Shown one piece after another: positions 35,848-48,400 of a DNA stretch of 64,000 bases. This DNA comes from Vitrella brassicaformis (lineage: Eukaryota > Sar > Vitrellaceae), in contig CDMY01000499.1 in the NCBI GenBank assembly GCA_001179505.1, forward strand, positions 166,866-230,865. The letters run 5' to 3'. The notes under the pieces were generated by a model that saw only the letters and a list, made by a program, of their open reading frames with translations, had not been told where the DNA came from and did not search any database. Numbering within the stretch: position 1 is the first letter of the stretch; each line of letters starts with the position of its first letter. A program made the translations under genes and the position numbers.

Positions 35848-36420
35848 GTGCAGTTAACGAGCGAAAAGGCCGGAGATCTGTCCCTTTCGCGCTGCTGCTT
35901 CGTATTTGAGCTCGCAAACGACAAGCCGATCAGGAGAGAGAGCCCTTTTTCTGCTTTTCGAGACAGCCCGACAGCCAGGGAAGCGTCCCTCAAGCCACAG
36001 ATCTGTTATCCGTCCTCTCTTCCGGCATCTCGCTTCAGCAGCACATCTGCCTCGTCGCTGCTGTTTTCCCGCTTCTCTGGTGCGAAACACGCCTGGCCGT
36101 CGATTTAGATACCTGTGACGACGACAGCTCGTCCTCATCCCTGCGCCCGATTGCATCTCCGTCCGCCCGACTCATCGTTTTGCCGCGAGCGTGTGATGCT
36201 GATGCTGCGGTAGCCCGGCTGCTCAGGGGGATCTTCAGTGCGCGCGCCACAACGTAAGAAGAACAGGGCTTGCAATGGCAGATCTTTTCTTCGTTTGTGG
36301 TGCGGTTGTGTGTGTCGTCGATGGACTGTATTCTGTGTGTGTTCTGTATCGTCCATGACATCATCAGTGTGTGGGGTCGGTGAGGCGCGTGGGCTGGGCG
36401 TCGGTTGGGTGTGGTGTGCG
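35848..36420. promoter_or_regulatory. Divergent promoter region between MOCOS and the MATH gene
   Basis: 573 bases between outward-facing start codons. The left-facing TGCGAGCTCA element is at 35907-35916. A weaker CGCGAGCGTG at about 36185 faces right. No exon with good splice sites was recognised. Confidence 0.45.
35907..35916 (-). promoter_or_regulatory. TGCGAGCTCA element upstream of MOCOS
   Basis: Minus-strand TGCGAGCTCA, one mismatch from TGCGAGCTTA, in gene orientation about 60 bases before the start codon at 35847. Candidate element by recurrence. Confidence 0.35.
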
Positions 36421-39400
36421 ATGGGCAAGAACAAGGCCCATGCCGCCAAGGGCGCCAAGAAACCACACACAGACAGGTAGGTACCCACATCTCTCACAAC
36501 CCACACACGCACAAAACACAAGTAGGCTGCCTGTCGTCTGTCGGTCTGTTTGTCTGTGTGGGGTGCACGGTTGCAGGGCAGCAGCTGCCGCGGCGGCTGC
36601 GCCTTCTGCCTCTGCTTCCTCTCGTCCGGTAGACGGCGTGTGTGTGAGTGAGCCGCCCTACGCCACGCTCCAGTGGCCCCGAGAGCAGCTGTCGATAGGC
36701 AGGGGGGAGGCAGGGGCGCTGGAAGGGAGGAGTATTGGGGTGCGGAACCTCAGGGCGGTCTTCACTCCCACACTCATCGACAGGGGACATGGTGAGTCTG
36801 TGCGGTGTGTGTGTGTGGTGTATGCGATGGGGGCGGTGTGTGTATGTGTGTGTGTGTGCAGATGGGCCAGAGGGTGGTGGTGGTGGTGGTGTGTGTGGGG
36901 TTGGGATGCAAGTCCATCTACAGCCGCTGCAAGACGATGGGCAGTACTGGTGAGGCAGCCAGCCAGCCAGCCAGCCAGAGGGGTAGATATGTGTGTGTGC
37001 TGCCCTTCGCACTCAGGTGCAGTGTGAACGTGCTCGTCCGCATCACGCTCGTCAACCACAAAGACGACAACAGATCCGTCACACAGGTACATACCCGTAG
37101 GCACAGCACAGGATAACACAGGACAGGACAGGACGGATAATACGGCCTTCCTTCTAATGTGGTGCCGTATGGCTGGCTGCGTGTGCAGGGTCGTGTGTTG
37201 ACAACAGGCCAGGGGTGCCCGCCCTACACCTTCTGGCCCTTCATCGGCCTCGACAGGCTGCAGACGCCCGACGAGGGATTCGCAACCACACAAGGTACAC
37301 ATTGGATCCATCCATTCATCAGGGATTGTGTCTGTGTCTGTCTGTGCGTCTGAGTGAGTGCAGGCGTCGTGACGTTTCGCGTGTGTGTGGTGCCCCGGTT
37401 CCAGTGCGACATAATCGCGCAATTGGACAAACCACAACCATCGCAAGGTCAGTCAGAGGGGCCGACAGACAGACCTGACCCACCGATGCAGGGTCCCATT
37501 GGTTGCGGGTGTGTCTGGTCTGTGTGCAGGTGTGGATCTGGTTGCGGGCGATGGCTGCCATTCGTCCATTCTGCCCCGCAGCATTGTCCCAAAACACAGA
37601 CCCACACCACCACTGCTGCAGGTACCTACCTACTTGAGACAGACCCACCCGACGACAGAGTCTTTCGGTCCTCACCTCTGTGTGTATGTGTGTGTGTGGG
37701 TGGGTCAGCCTCTGCTGTGCATCCCCTCGGTGCGCTCCATGTGTCTTGACCGGTGCAACGCACTCCGGGCACATCAAGATGGCTACACAGACCGTGAGAT
37801 AGATACCTGTGGAGTGGACACACACCCCATCCACACCACACACGAAACAAGGAGTCATATCCCTTGCTGTGCTGTATTTCATTTCTTTCACAAACTGGTC
37901 AGATCCAAACCTGCTGTCGTCGCTGGTGTCGCTGTGTGAGCACTTCGCCGCCATCGACAGGCTGCCAGAACCATCTCCTCCTCCCCAACCTGCGCAGAGG
38001 GGCGAGCCTGCAGAGATGGCGTGGCGGTGGCCGCCAGCTGATGGGCGTGACGGTGCCGGGGGCATCACTGCATCCCAAGCACATATGCTGCAGATGGACA
38101 TGGCTCTGCAGGTGATTCAGTCACACGCACACACGCATCATGATGTCGTCATGCTATCACAATTGTGAGGTCGTTCGTGCTCTTGTCAGAATGTCTTTGA
38201 GTCGTTTGTGCACAAGTGTTGCGATGGCGATCTGGCCAAGATGACCGACCCGGCGGCTTATGTCGACCGATTCACCCCGTTCCTGCAACACGCACTCACA
38301 CCGACGCCCCCATCGCCATCGCAGCAGCGGCAGCAGCAGGAGCATCGACACCCACAGACGCCCGCAGACACCCACACCAACGGCTGCACGCCTCCTGTGA
38401 CAGACAGGGACCAGGTGGCCAGCCATGCAGCTGCAAACACGACAGCAGGCGGCACCGTCTGTGTCTGTGCGGTGTGGGGGCGATCAATCAGGATGATGCT
38501 GCTGCGGGTGCGATCGAGATGCCTCCGGAAGGCTCAATGGCAGTTGACGGCGAGGGCAATCTGCCCCCAACGAGCAGTCCACTGGAGGTAAGTGGGTGAG
38601 CAGGGTGAAGATCAAAGAGGGAGAGAGGGAGAGGGGTGAGGGAGGGAGGGCGGCGTACGACAGCATGGCCGAGAGGTATGTGGGCTTGTGTGTGTCTGTC
38701 TGTGTGTGTGTGCAGTGTCGTGTGATTCATCGGGTCTCCTGTCGTGGGATGAGGTGCAGCTACGCCTTTGCCACCACATCCACCGCCATCGACCTCGATG
38801 TCACCAAACAATACTCGTACGATGGATGGACGGATGGATGGATGGACTATAGGTGCCGCAACGTTCCCTGTTGTCCAGGTCTGTTCCTCAGCTGCTCCGC
38901 GAATACTGCCGGCCACAAGAGATCGAACGTACACACACACCCTTCCACCATCAACACACCTTCACTACCCCTTGTTTGTCAGCTCTCCCTCCTCGTCTGT
39001 CTGTGCTTCCGGTGTGTCTGTCTGTCTGTGGCACCTACCCAGGTTACAACCTGAGCCTGCTTCGTCTCGGCGTCCAGCGTGTGGTGCGGCAGAGGTCCTT
39101 CGACCCAAACGCACAGATCATCTGCATGCGATTCACATACACCAACGGCACCGCCACACCACCGCCACCACCAGCGGCCCCAGCCCCAGCACCGGTATCG
39201 GCATCGGCATCAGCTCAGCCCGGCCCCAACCCCCCCATTTTGCTGGTCCCCGACGGCATGGACCTGTCGGCCATCGAGCCACCACCACCTCCCACACCGC
39301 CACATAGGCGCCGCAAACACGCAGACCAACACCAACCACACGAGCTACCAGCTGCTGCGGCAGCGGCAGCGGCACCAGCAGCTGACGTGGGGGCGGACGG

Positions 39401-42400
39401 CACCGACGGCCACACAGAGGGTCGCGTCTATGACCTACACAGCCTGCTGGTGGCCGCTGAGGGGTTTGGGGGCGGTCGTGTGCTCATGTCGGTGGTGCAT
39501 CACCGCTTCAGACGGGGAAACTGGCGCGTCTTCTACGATGGGACGGTCAGTCTCGCCGCAGGGTGCCCTGCCCGACAACCACCCAGGATGTGTGCGGTTT
39601 GGTGTGTGGTGTGGTGGATGCGATGCAGGTGTCGGAGAGGGGCATGTGTGAGCAGCCTCTCTTCCACTCCATCCCTGATGTGGACCACTCGTCGTGGGTG
39701 TCATGTCGGCCCGGCTTCACCATCCTCCAGGCCATCTACATCAAGGCGGGCGTCTTCGCGGGGGAGGAAGGCGGCGGCGTGGTGTGTCCTAGCTATGTCG
39801 AGAGCCCGCTGGACCTCACTGCCAGCCCACCATATGTCGGCCGGGAGGCACCATTGCAGGCCATCAAAACCAGAGAGGTCAGAGAGGGAGAGGTCACCCA
39901 CACAAGCCACAAGCCACAAGCCAACAAGACGGCATACGGCATGGGTGTGATGTCTTGTGATGTGTTGTGTAGGTGAAGGTCGTGTCGTGTGATGCGCTGC
40001 GTCGTCTCCGTGGCGGTTGGTGGCGGCTGACCTGTGACGCCATGCAGCACGTCCCGCTGCCCACCGAGGCCGTCACCACCATCACTGCTGACAGGTGAGG
40101 TGGGTCGGTGCAGTGCAGAGGCACTCTGGCTGGATGGACGGATGGATGGCAGACCCCCTCATGTCACGCGTGCGGGGTGGGGGTGGGTGTGTGGCTTGTG
40201 TGTTCAGGTCATCGACATTGCGTCAGATCAGCGCCAAGTACATCAAGAGGGACAAGGCAAGCAAGGACCAACACATGGCGGCCAATGACTCCACGGCCAG
40301 GTCTGTCTGTCTGTCTGTCTGTGTGGTGGCATCAATGCAGGCGCAGCAGCAGGACAGCGTCAGGAGGCCTGTGAGCACACACACACACAGTGCCCATGGA
40401 CACCCTTCGTGTGTGTGTGTGTGTGTGTGTTTGTTGTCAGCCTGACGTGTCTGAGTGGTATCTCTTCCCGAGCGGCGGCAACAGCGCCGCCCTGATGCTC
40501 CTCAACATGAACGACAAACCTGTAGAGATGGCCGCTGTCATGGTCAGCCACATGACCACACACATACACACACACACACACACACAGAGAGAGAGGGGGG
40601 AGATTTCATGACGGTGTTGGTTTTGTTTGTGTCTGTGTTGCAGCGTCTGTTGGGCAATGGGTGTGACGGTGTGTGGCTGCTGGCCGTGTCGCACTGCGAC
40701 AGCCTCACCACGGTCAGCACAGTTGGCCATGCCCCCAGACCGCCCCCCCCAACCACTGTGTGAGTCTGTCAGGCCCAGGCCGTCGAGCGTGATTTGGTCA
40801 ACGGCACCCTCTCGGATGAGAAGCCATTCACTCTCATAGTCAAGGCAAGCCGGAGGGGGTGTTGGCGAACGAATGCGTGTGTGTGTGCATGTGTGTTGCT
40901 GACGTTCTGTGTGCAGTACTTCGACCCCGCCAAGCTCGTCATGTTCTGCCTGGGCACCGTCGTAAGCAGCAGCAACACAGACACAGACAGACAGGCAGAC
41001 ACAGATACTCATGCAGCCGGCCTGCTGCCCTTTGCTGCCTTCCCACAGGCCCTTGGTGCCGACATGCCTCTCGGACATATCGCGTAGGCCCCCACCCCAC
41101 CACCCTCCCCCGCCCGCAATGCCTCACACACACCTGCTCCCCCGCCTTGTCCTCTTGTGCGTGTGTGTGTGTGTGTGTGTGTGTGCGCAGGCGGTGGGTT
41201 GTGGAAACGTTGCGCGAGGCGCGGGATGATGCCAATGCAATCCCGTTGCCCGCCTTCCAATGGCCGACGGATGCCAAAACTCTGGTCGGTAGCCATGAGG
41301 CAGGCACATAGATAGCCACACGCCGGCAGCCAGCCATCTACCTACCTACACGCCATGCTCTCTCTCTCTGTCTGAGTGTGTGTGTGCAGATGTGTCAGTT
41401 GGAGCATGTGTGGACGCCCTACCTGTCGATAGCGATGCGCCATCCCGTGGGGAGGATACTCAGCAACAAGACGGTAGGCAGGCAAGGAGTGAGCCCAGCC
41501 CACACTCCATCAACATCCATCGTGCCCTCATTGCAATCGTTGCGAGACTCTCTCTTCGTGTCCGTCTCTCTGTGTGTCCGTCCGTCCGTCCGTCCGTCCT
41601 GTCCGTCAAGGTCTCTGTGGTTGTGTATCAGCCGGTGCCCGATGGCTACCAGGCCTGCCGGCTGTGCGGCAGATACGAGGCCGGCAGCACTATCAACACA
41701 CACGAGGGGTCAGCCAGTCTGAATGAGCCCCCCTCCCGACGCACACACACCCCTTAAAGCCACGGTGTCATGTGTGGTCTCAGTCACTGTTCGTTGGAGT
41801 GTTTCCACCTGGCCTGTCTCGACAAGATGCGGCCGCAACTCACCAAACTCATCGACACGTCTGCAGCCACACAAGACAAGACACACAGCCAGACGCGCAC
41901 ACACACAGACAGACAGACAGCCTGCACTCGTGTGTGCCTGCCTACAGAGGTGCGTGCGAGCGCAGCGACGTCAAGCACGCCAACTTCCCTGGTAAGGACA
42001 CAAACACACACACACACACAAACAACATGTCCTCTCTCTCTGTGTGTGCAGGCTCCCTGCCCTGTTGGGTGACGGTGTCCGACCAGCCCCCACCGTGCAG
42101 CGAGGTCAACGGCGACTACATGCTCCAGCCACAGCTGCTCGACCAACATCCCGCATGGAAGAAACCGCCCCAACGCTCTCTCTCACCCCCACACCCACCA
42201 GGGGCGGGCAATATGGGCTTGTCGGCATTGCTGCGGAAGAACCCCCTGATGCTGCGGTACGATGGTGCGATGGGGTATTGGGAGGTGGTCAGCACCGCAC
42301 CGGACGGCAAGACCTACTGCATCGCACGAGCCACCAGCGGCTCACGGTCGGCAAGAGGACGGACTGCTGGACAGGGAGGGCATCCTGAATGGGCGGATAA

Positions 42401-45400
42401 ATGTGTGTGTGTGTGCAGTGTCGTTGGAATGGATCCTTGTACGATGGGTCTGCAGTGGTCGGTGTGGGACGGCGACAACGCCGCCTTCAGGGACAGCCCC
42501 ACCATGACGCTCACGCCCAAAGGCGAAGGTATGGCCGCACGCCACCCATCACACCACACACACCCTCCCACACACATCTCACACACACCACACCACACCA
42601 CACACACCCTTCCTCCATGTGTGTGTTAGGGAGATTTGGTTGCCATGAGGCGCTGATAGTGTGCGGCCGCGAGGGCAGCAACGCGGCCCTCAACGGCGAC
42701 TACGAGCTGATGCCACAGCGCTGGAACGGCCGGCCCGCCTACAGGAAGGCCACCAACACACACGGACAGATGGCCTTCCTCTACTTCAGGCAACACACAC
42801 ATACACACACACACACACAGAGAGGGAGAGACGGACGGAGAGAGACCGTCTTCCTTCTGTTGTCGCTTTGCTGTGTGTGTGGCGTGTGTCAGGTCAGAGG
42901 TGGGTTGCTGGCAGATCTCACCTGTGCTGGGGTCGGCCCAGAATACCGTTGCGTCGTGCGGTGGGTGCGGGACGGTCTGGTGCCCGTCGGAGTGTGTGGC
43001 GGTGTGGGAGGTGTGGGACCCGGACCGACAGACACGCACACTCGACAGGGGTATTCTCATCACACCCAGAACAGGTAGGTACCAGTGCATCCCCATCCCT
43101 CTCTGGGCGCCGCAGCCAACACCGCGAGCGACACACCTGTGTGTGTGTGTGTGTGTTCGTGTCGATTCATCGTCAGCTGACTGCAGTCGCGATGGTGCGG
43201 GTGGGTCCGCCCCTGCCGTGGTGACCGTCTGGCGCCGCAAGGGAGAGGGAGTCGACACAGCCGACACCACAGACATGACGGGCGACTACTTCCTCACCGA
43301 CCGCACTCACAACGGCCGCCCGTGCTACAAGAAACACGGCCCCACCATCCCGCCACCACCAGCAGCACCAGAAGCAGCAGGGGTGGAGGGTTGTGCAGAT
43401 GGCGAGGGTGTTGGGGTGGACAGGTGGCTGTATTACGACGCCAGCCGCGGTTTCTGGCAGATCGCGCCCGAGCTGGGAGACAAAGAGATCCTGGCCGAGG
43501 GAGGCAGAGAATGGTTGGTCTGCACCCGCTCACCACCTCAGGCACACACACAGATGGTGTGTATGGGCGTGTGTCAGGTCTGCACTGCATCCGTGTGCGG
43601 AAACTCTGCGGTGGTGGGTGTGGGACGGCAGCAAAGAGGCCTTCGTGCAGGACCACCAGATCGCCCTCACAGAAGGTGCCATGCCCGCATCCCATCCCAT
43701 CCACCCTCTCGTCCCTCGTCGATCTATCTAACCATATATATTCCCTCTCTGTGATGTGGGTGTGTCAATCAGCGTCGGGTTTCCCCGCGGCTCTCGAGGT
43801 GTCGGGTCGTGTCGGCTTCAACAGCCACATCAACGCCGCCTACACGCTCATGCCAGATCTGTTCGACGGCCGACCGGCATACAAGTCCGCACCATCGCAC
43901 AACCGCCCAGAGCATCCCCCACACCCGTCCCCCGCCACCCCTTCTCCCCCACGAGTCACTCCCGACTCGCCACCGATGCCCAAGGGCCAGAAGCGACACC
44001 GGGCAGCGTCGATGGGCGACGGCAAGGCGGCTGTGAGGGCGGTCAAGGGCAGCAGTGGCAGCAGCGGTAGGGTGAAGGGCACCAGCACCAGCAGCACTAG
44101 TGGCCCGTCGGTGTACCTCTTCTTCCGCGCGGCGACGGGGAGGTGGGAGCTGAGCGCTGAGCTGGGGTCGCCTCTCACACTGGCAGAGAGCACTGTCCAA
44201 TGGTCAGCCTGTCACTCAGTGAGAGGTTTCGGTGAAAGTGATGTGTTGATGGTACTGGCCGATTGCTGACTGATGTGTGATGTGTGTGTCAGGTCGGCGT
44301 TCTCGCCGCACACGATCTCTGGCGTGTGGTGTGTGTACGACGGGGACGCCTTCAGACCCGACGCCAACATCGTCATCAAGCCGCTTCCCAAGCGTACGCA
44401 CAGACTCAACGCAACACAACACAACACAACACAAGCACATCGATCCTTGCTCTCCTTATGCAGAGGATGGTGATGGCGGCTCCCCTCCCCTGTGCTATCT
44501 CCGTGTGACCCACGGCGCCCCCCGTCTGGCGCCCGGCACCACCGCCACCTCAGGCCCCCCTCTGCCCACATCACCCGCATCGCACATGCACCACCAGCCA
44601 TCACCACATGCGTCACCATCACCACTGTACAAGACCGAGGACCCTCACAGGGCAGCCGGAGAGTCGGCGCATGCGGCCGACGGACAAGAGGCGCGTGAAG
44701 GGGAGCCGCCAATGTTGGCTGCAGCAGCTGATGGTGACGGTGATGACGAGATAATTGACTTGCCCCCTGCAGCTGATGCGTTGGCAGAGGAGGCCAATCA
44801 CAGGGAGGCGGCCACGCATGACCTTGACGCATCCGACTCGGCCTCGCCCCATGACCATGACGAGCACGACCATGAGCAGGAGGACAACGTCCCGTCGCCT
44901 TCAGGCGAACAGCAGCCACAGGCGCATGACGATGACAATGAAGACGAAGACGACGACGCTCACGACGACGATGCAGCTGGTGCCGCCCATCCGGCGAAAT
45001 CGCAGCTGCGCAACGCCAAGCGGAAGGAGAAGAAGCTCCGTCGTCAGCAGGAGAGGGAGGCGGCTTTGGCCAGGCAGAAGGTGCAGCAGGCTGCCGAGAA
45101 GGCCGAGCAGCGACGGCAGAGGAAGATGGAGAGGCAGCAGAGAGAGAAGGAGAGAGAGGAGCAAGAGCGCAAAGAGAAGGAGGCGGCCGAGCAAAGAGAG
45201 AGGGAGAGGGAGGAGAGGGAGGCGGCGGCAATGGTGCACAAGTCGGTCCTGTCGGCGGCCGTGAACGCCAAGAAGACCACCGCCAAGGCCGACAAGGACA
45301 AAGGCAAAGACAAGCGTGGCACGAAGGCTGACGCTGAGGCCAACCAGGCCCCACCCCCACACCCGCCGCCGCAGCAGCAGGAGCAGGAGACCAAGGCAAC

Positions 45401-48400
45401 GGGCCCTGCCCCTAGCAGCAAGGCGGCAGCGGCTGGCCGTGTGAGCCCCAAGGGGCAGGAGCAGCCGGACAACAAAAACACACGAGCACAAAAGGTGGGA
45501 GGGACGCACTCAACTCGACAGGGGACGGGCAATGGTGGATGGATGGATGGATGGACGCTCCTTTGGTGTGCTGTGTTTCATGAATCCTTTGTTTGTCCTT
45601 CCTCCGTCCGTCGTCATGCAGCAGCGTGTGGGTCATTCGAACAGCGCTAGCAGCGTGCATCAGCGCTGGCTGCCCAAGGGGTCCCCTCATCAGGAGGCCA
45701 TGTCGGCCGTGTCATCGGGAGCGGCCACCCCCACACAGGCCGCACCTGCCACGGACAAGAGCAAGCGGGACAACGCAACAACCATGACCATCGAACGGTC
45801 CGTACACATGCGCCCCTCCATCACGTGCACCGTTGCACCTTGGTGTCTGTCTGTGTGTGTGTGTGTGCCAGCGCTGAGCGAGAGGTGTACTACGGCGCTG
45901 TGCAGCACCTCTCCAGCCACCAGTGAGCAGCCACCAACACACACACACACACACGCTCCCTATCGTGCTGTCACGGCCACTGAGCTGTCCTCTGTCCGTG
46001 TGTTCCGGTGGGTGGGTGCAGTTCGGTTCCCCTCAGTGAGCTCGCCATGATCCTTCAATCCAGTGCTCGTCCGGCGATGGACCACCTGGTGCTTCATGTG
46101 GGGCCGGAGTCCCTGGTGCAGCTGCTGCGGCGCTCTCCGGTGTTCATCGTCAGCGACGGCATGATACAGACAAATGTCGAAAGTGAGCTAAACGGCGATA
46201 GAATATTATGCTCTTAATGGATCCCTCCCTCCCTCCCTCCCTCCGTGTGTGTGTCAGTGGTTGGTTGGGACACGCTCAAGGGCCGGATCATCGCAGAGGC
46301 ACACATGGCGCTCGAACGAAACACGTAAACGACTTATATTCTACAAATTGACCACGCATGGCTTCATTCTCTTTCTTTGGCTCCTCCTTCTGTGTGTGGT
46401 CTTTCCCTTTCACATGTGCAGGTTTCTCGACGCACGCTCGCTGCTCGACATCCTCTCGCAAGGTAGGGAGCCTCGCTACACCCACCCTCTCTGCCAGCGC
46501 AATCATCACCCTAGCTCCATCTCTGTCTTGCCTGCCCTCTGCCCTCCTGTGTGCAGCAATCCCCGGTGTGGAGCAGCTGCTGCATCACCGCAGCCAGGCA
46601 GCCACGGCCGCCAACATGCTCCACCCGCTTCATCGGCCCGCCAGGAATCGCAAGAGGGGCTCATCGCACGCCCATAGCCACCACACACACGTGACGGAGA
46701 CCTTCATCGCCCATCTGTTAGGCCGCTCGGCTGCTCCCGGCGTGCATGTGGCGATGCGCCTGGACAGTGAGGGGCGGGAGGTGATGCCGGTGATGTCGCT
46801 GCGGCCCCTGAGGGGCGCGGGTCGGCAGTATCTGCCCTTTGAGGTGTCGGATGAGGTCAGATTTGACGGCCGGCCTGACCCTTCGTCGTGTGAGCCGGGG
46901 AGGGGCAAGAAGAAGCGGCACAGCGATGGCGATACCCCACACAACGACATCGCACACGAGGCCAATGGGTGAGAAACAAAGGGATGGGCGGGGCGGACAC
47001 ACCACGATTGATAAACACATAATGCCTGTCGTCTCTTTCTCTCAGGTCTGGTGTTGCGAATGGCCACAATGGACTGCCCGTCATCCTTCCCCGGCACAAC
47101 AACGAGCCCTCCCTCACCCCACCAGCCGAGCCCAGCACCACATTGGCAGCCCCTCCTCTCAACAGGTTCTTCATGCCGACTCCCCGGCCCCCACAGCCGC
47201 CCCCTCCTCGATCCGCCATCCTCCCCGCTGCCGCCAGCGAAAGAGCCACAGACGGACTGCAGGGCCGCCACGTGTACCATGTTCCTGTGAGCGGCATGCA
47301 CATGGTACACGTGGCGGCCCTGGGTGGCGTCACGAGTGAGATCGACATGGGCCGGGCCATGTATGTGGAGCAGCTGGAGCAGCAGATGATTGAGAGCTCG
47401 CGGGCCGCGCACAGCGCGACACCTGACGCATCGCCACAAGCCGCGCCAGCCCAGCAGCAGCAGCAGCAGCAGCCACAGGCGCCCCCTTTCTTGCAGCAGC
47501 AGGTCGAGCTCCGGCTGCCCATTTCAGCTGCCCATCACCGTGAGGAAGGTCTCCTTCCCTCACCAAGTGGCGGTGTGAGAGGAGCGATGGAGGTGAACGA
47601 TCTGAGGGAGCTGCCGGGCAGCATCGCCAACATGGCGGCCATGTCGATCATCAGGAACGCCGCGACCAACACCCCTGAGGCGCAACACATCCGGCCACCG
47701 CTGCCACATGCCGGTGGCCCCACCCCTGCATCAACCCCGACGCCCTCTTACTCGACCAATGCTCGCATGGTCGGGATGCCCTCCCCCGCCGCCCGCCCCC
47801 CTCCGCCACCACCGCCGCCCNNNNNNNNNNNNNNNNNNNNNNNNNNNNNNNNNNNNNNNNNNNNNNNNNNNNNNNNNNNNNNNNNNNNNNNNNNNNNNNN
47901 NNNNNNNNNNNNNNNNNNNNNNNNNNNNNNNNNNNNNNNNNNNNNNNNNNNNNNNNNNNNNNNNNNNNNNNNNNNNNNNNNNNNNNNNNNNNNNNNNNNN
48001 NNNNNNNNNNNNNNNNNNNNNNNNNNNNNNNNNNNNNNNNNNNNNNNNNNNNNNNNNNNNNNNNNNNNNNNNNNNNNNNNNNNNNNNNNNNNNNNNNNNN
48101 NNNNNNNNNNNNNNNNNNNNCATGCCGTCGCCACTAGCAGCGCCGCCGGGCCCTCTCCTACCACCTTCGATGCCCATGCCGATACCTGTTTCTCACCAGC
48201 ACGGCTTCACGGCTTCCAACATCGCATTCTCTCAGTACACGGCTTCGCTGCATCAGCAGCAGCAACAGCAGGCCCAGCTGCAGCAGGGGTCACCACAGGC
48301 ACTGCACCAGGACGAGCAGGGTAGCAACCACCACAACCGCATTGTGGAGCAGCGCATCAAGCAGATGCTCCACATCGATGGTGGCCCTGCCCCTCCTGCT

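Noticed and set aside
41574-41612. CCGT tetranucleotide run as a possible regulatory element
   Set aside because: It sits where the pyrimidine tract of an intron should be, directly before an acceptor used by the MATH gene.
44212-45399. 395-residue minus-strand open frame opposite the MATH-gene coiled coil
   Set aside because: Antisense to an exon with matching phases; low-complexity Pro/Ser/Leu composition typical of a shadow frame.
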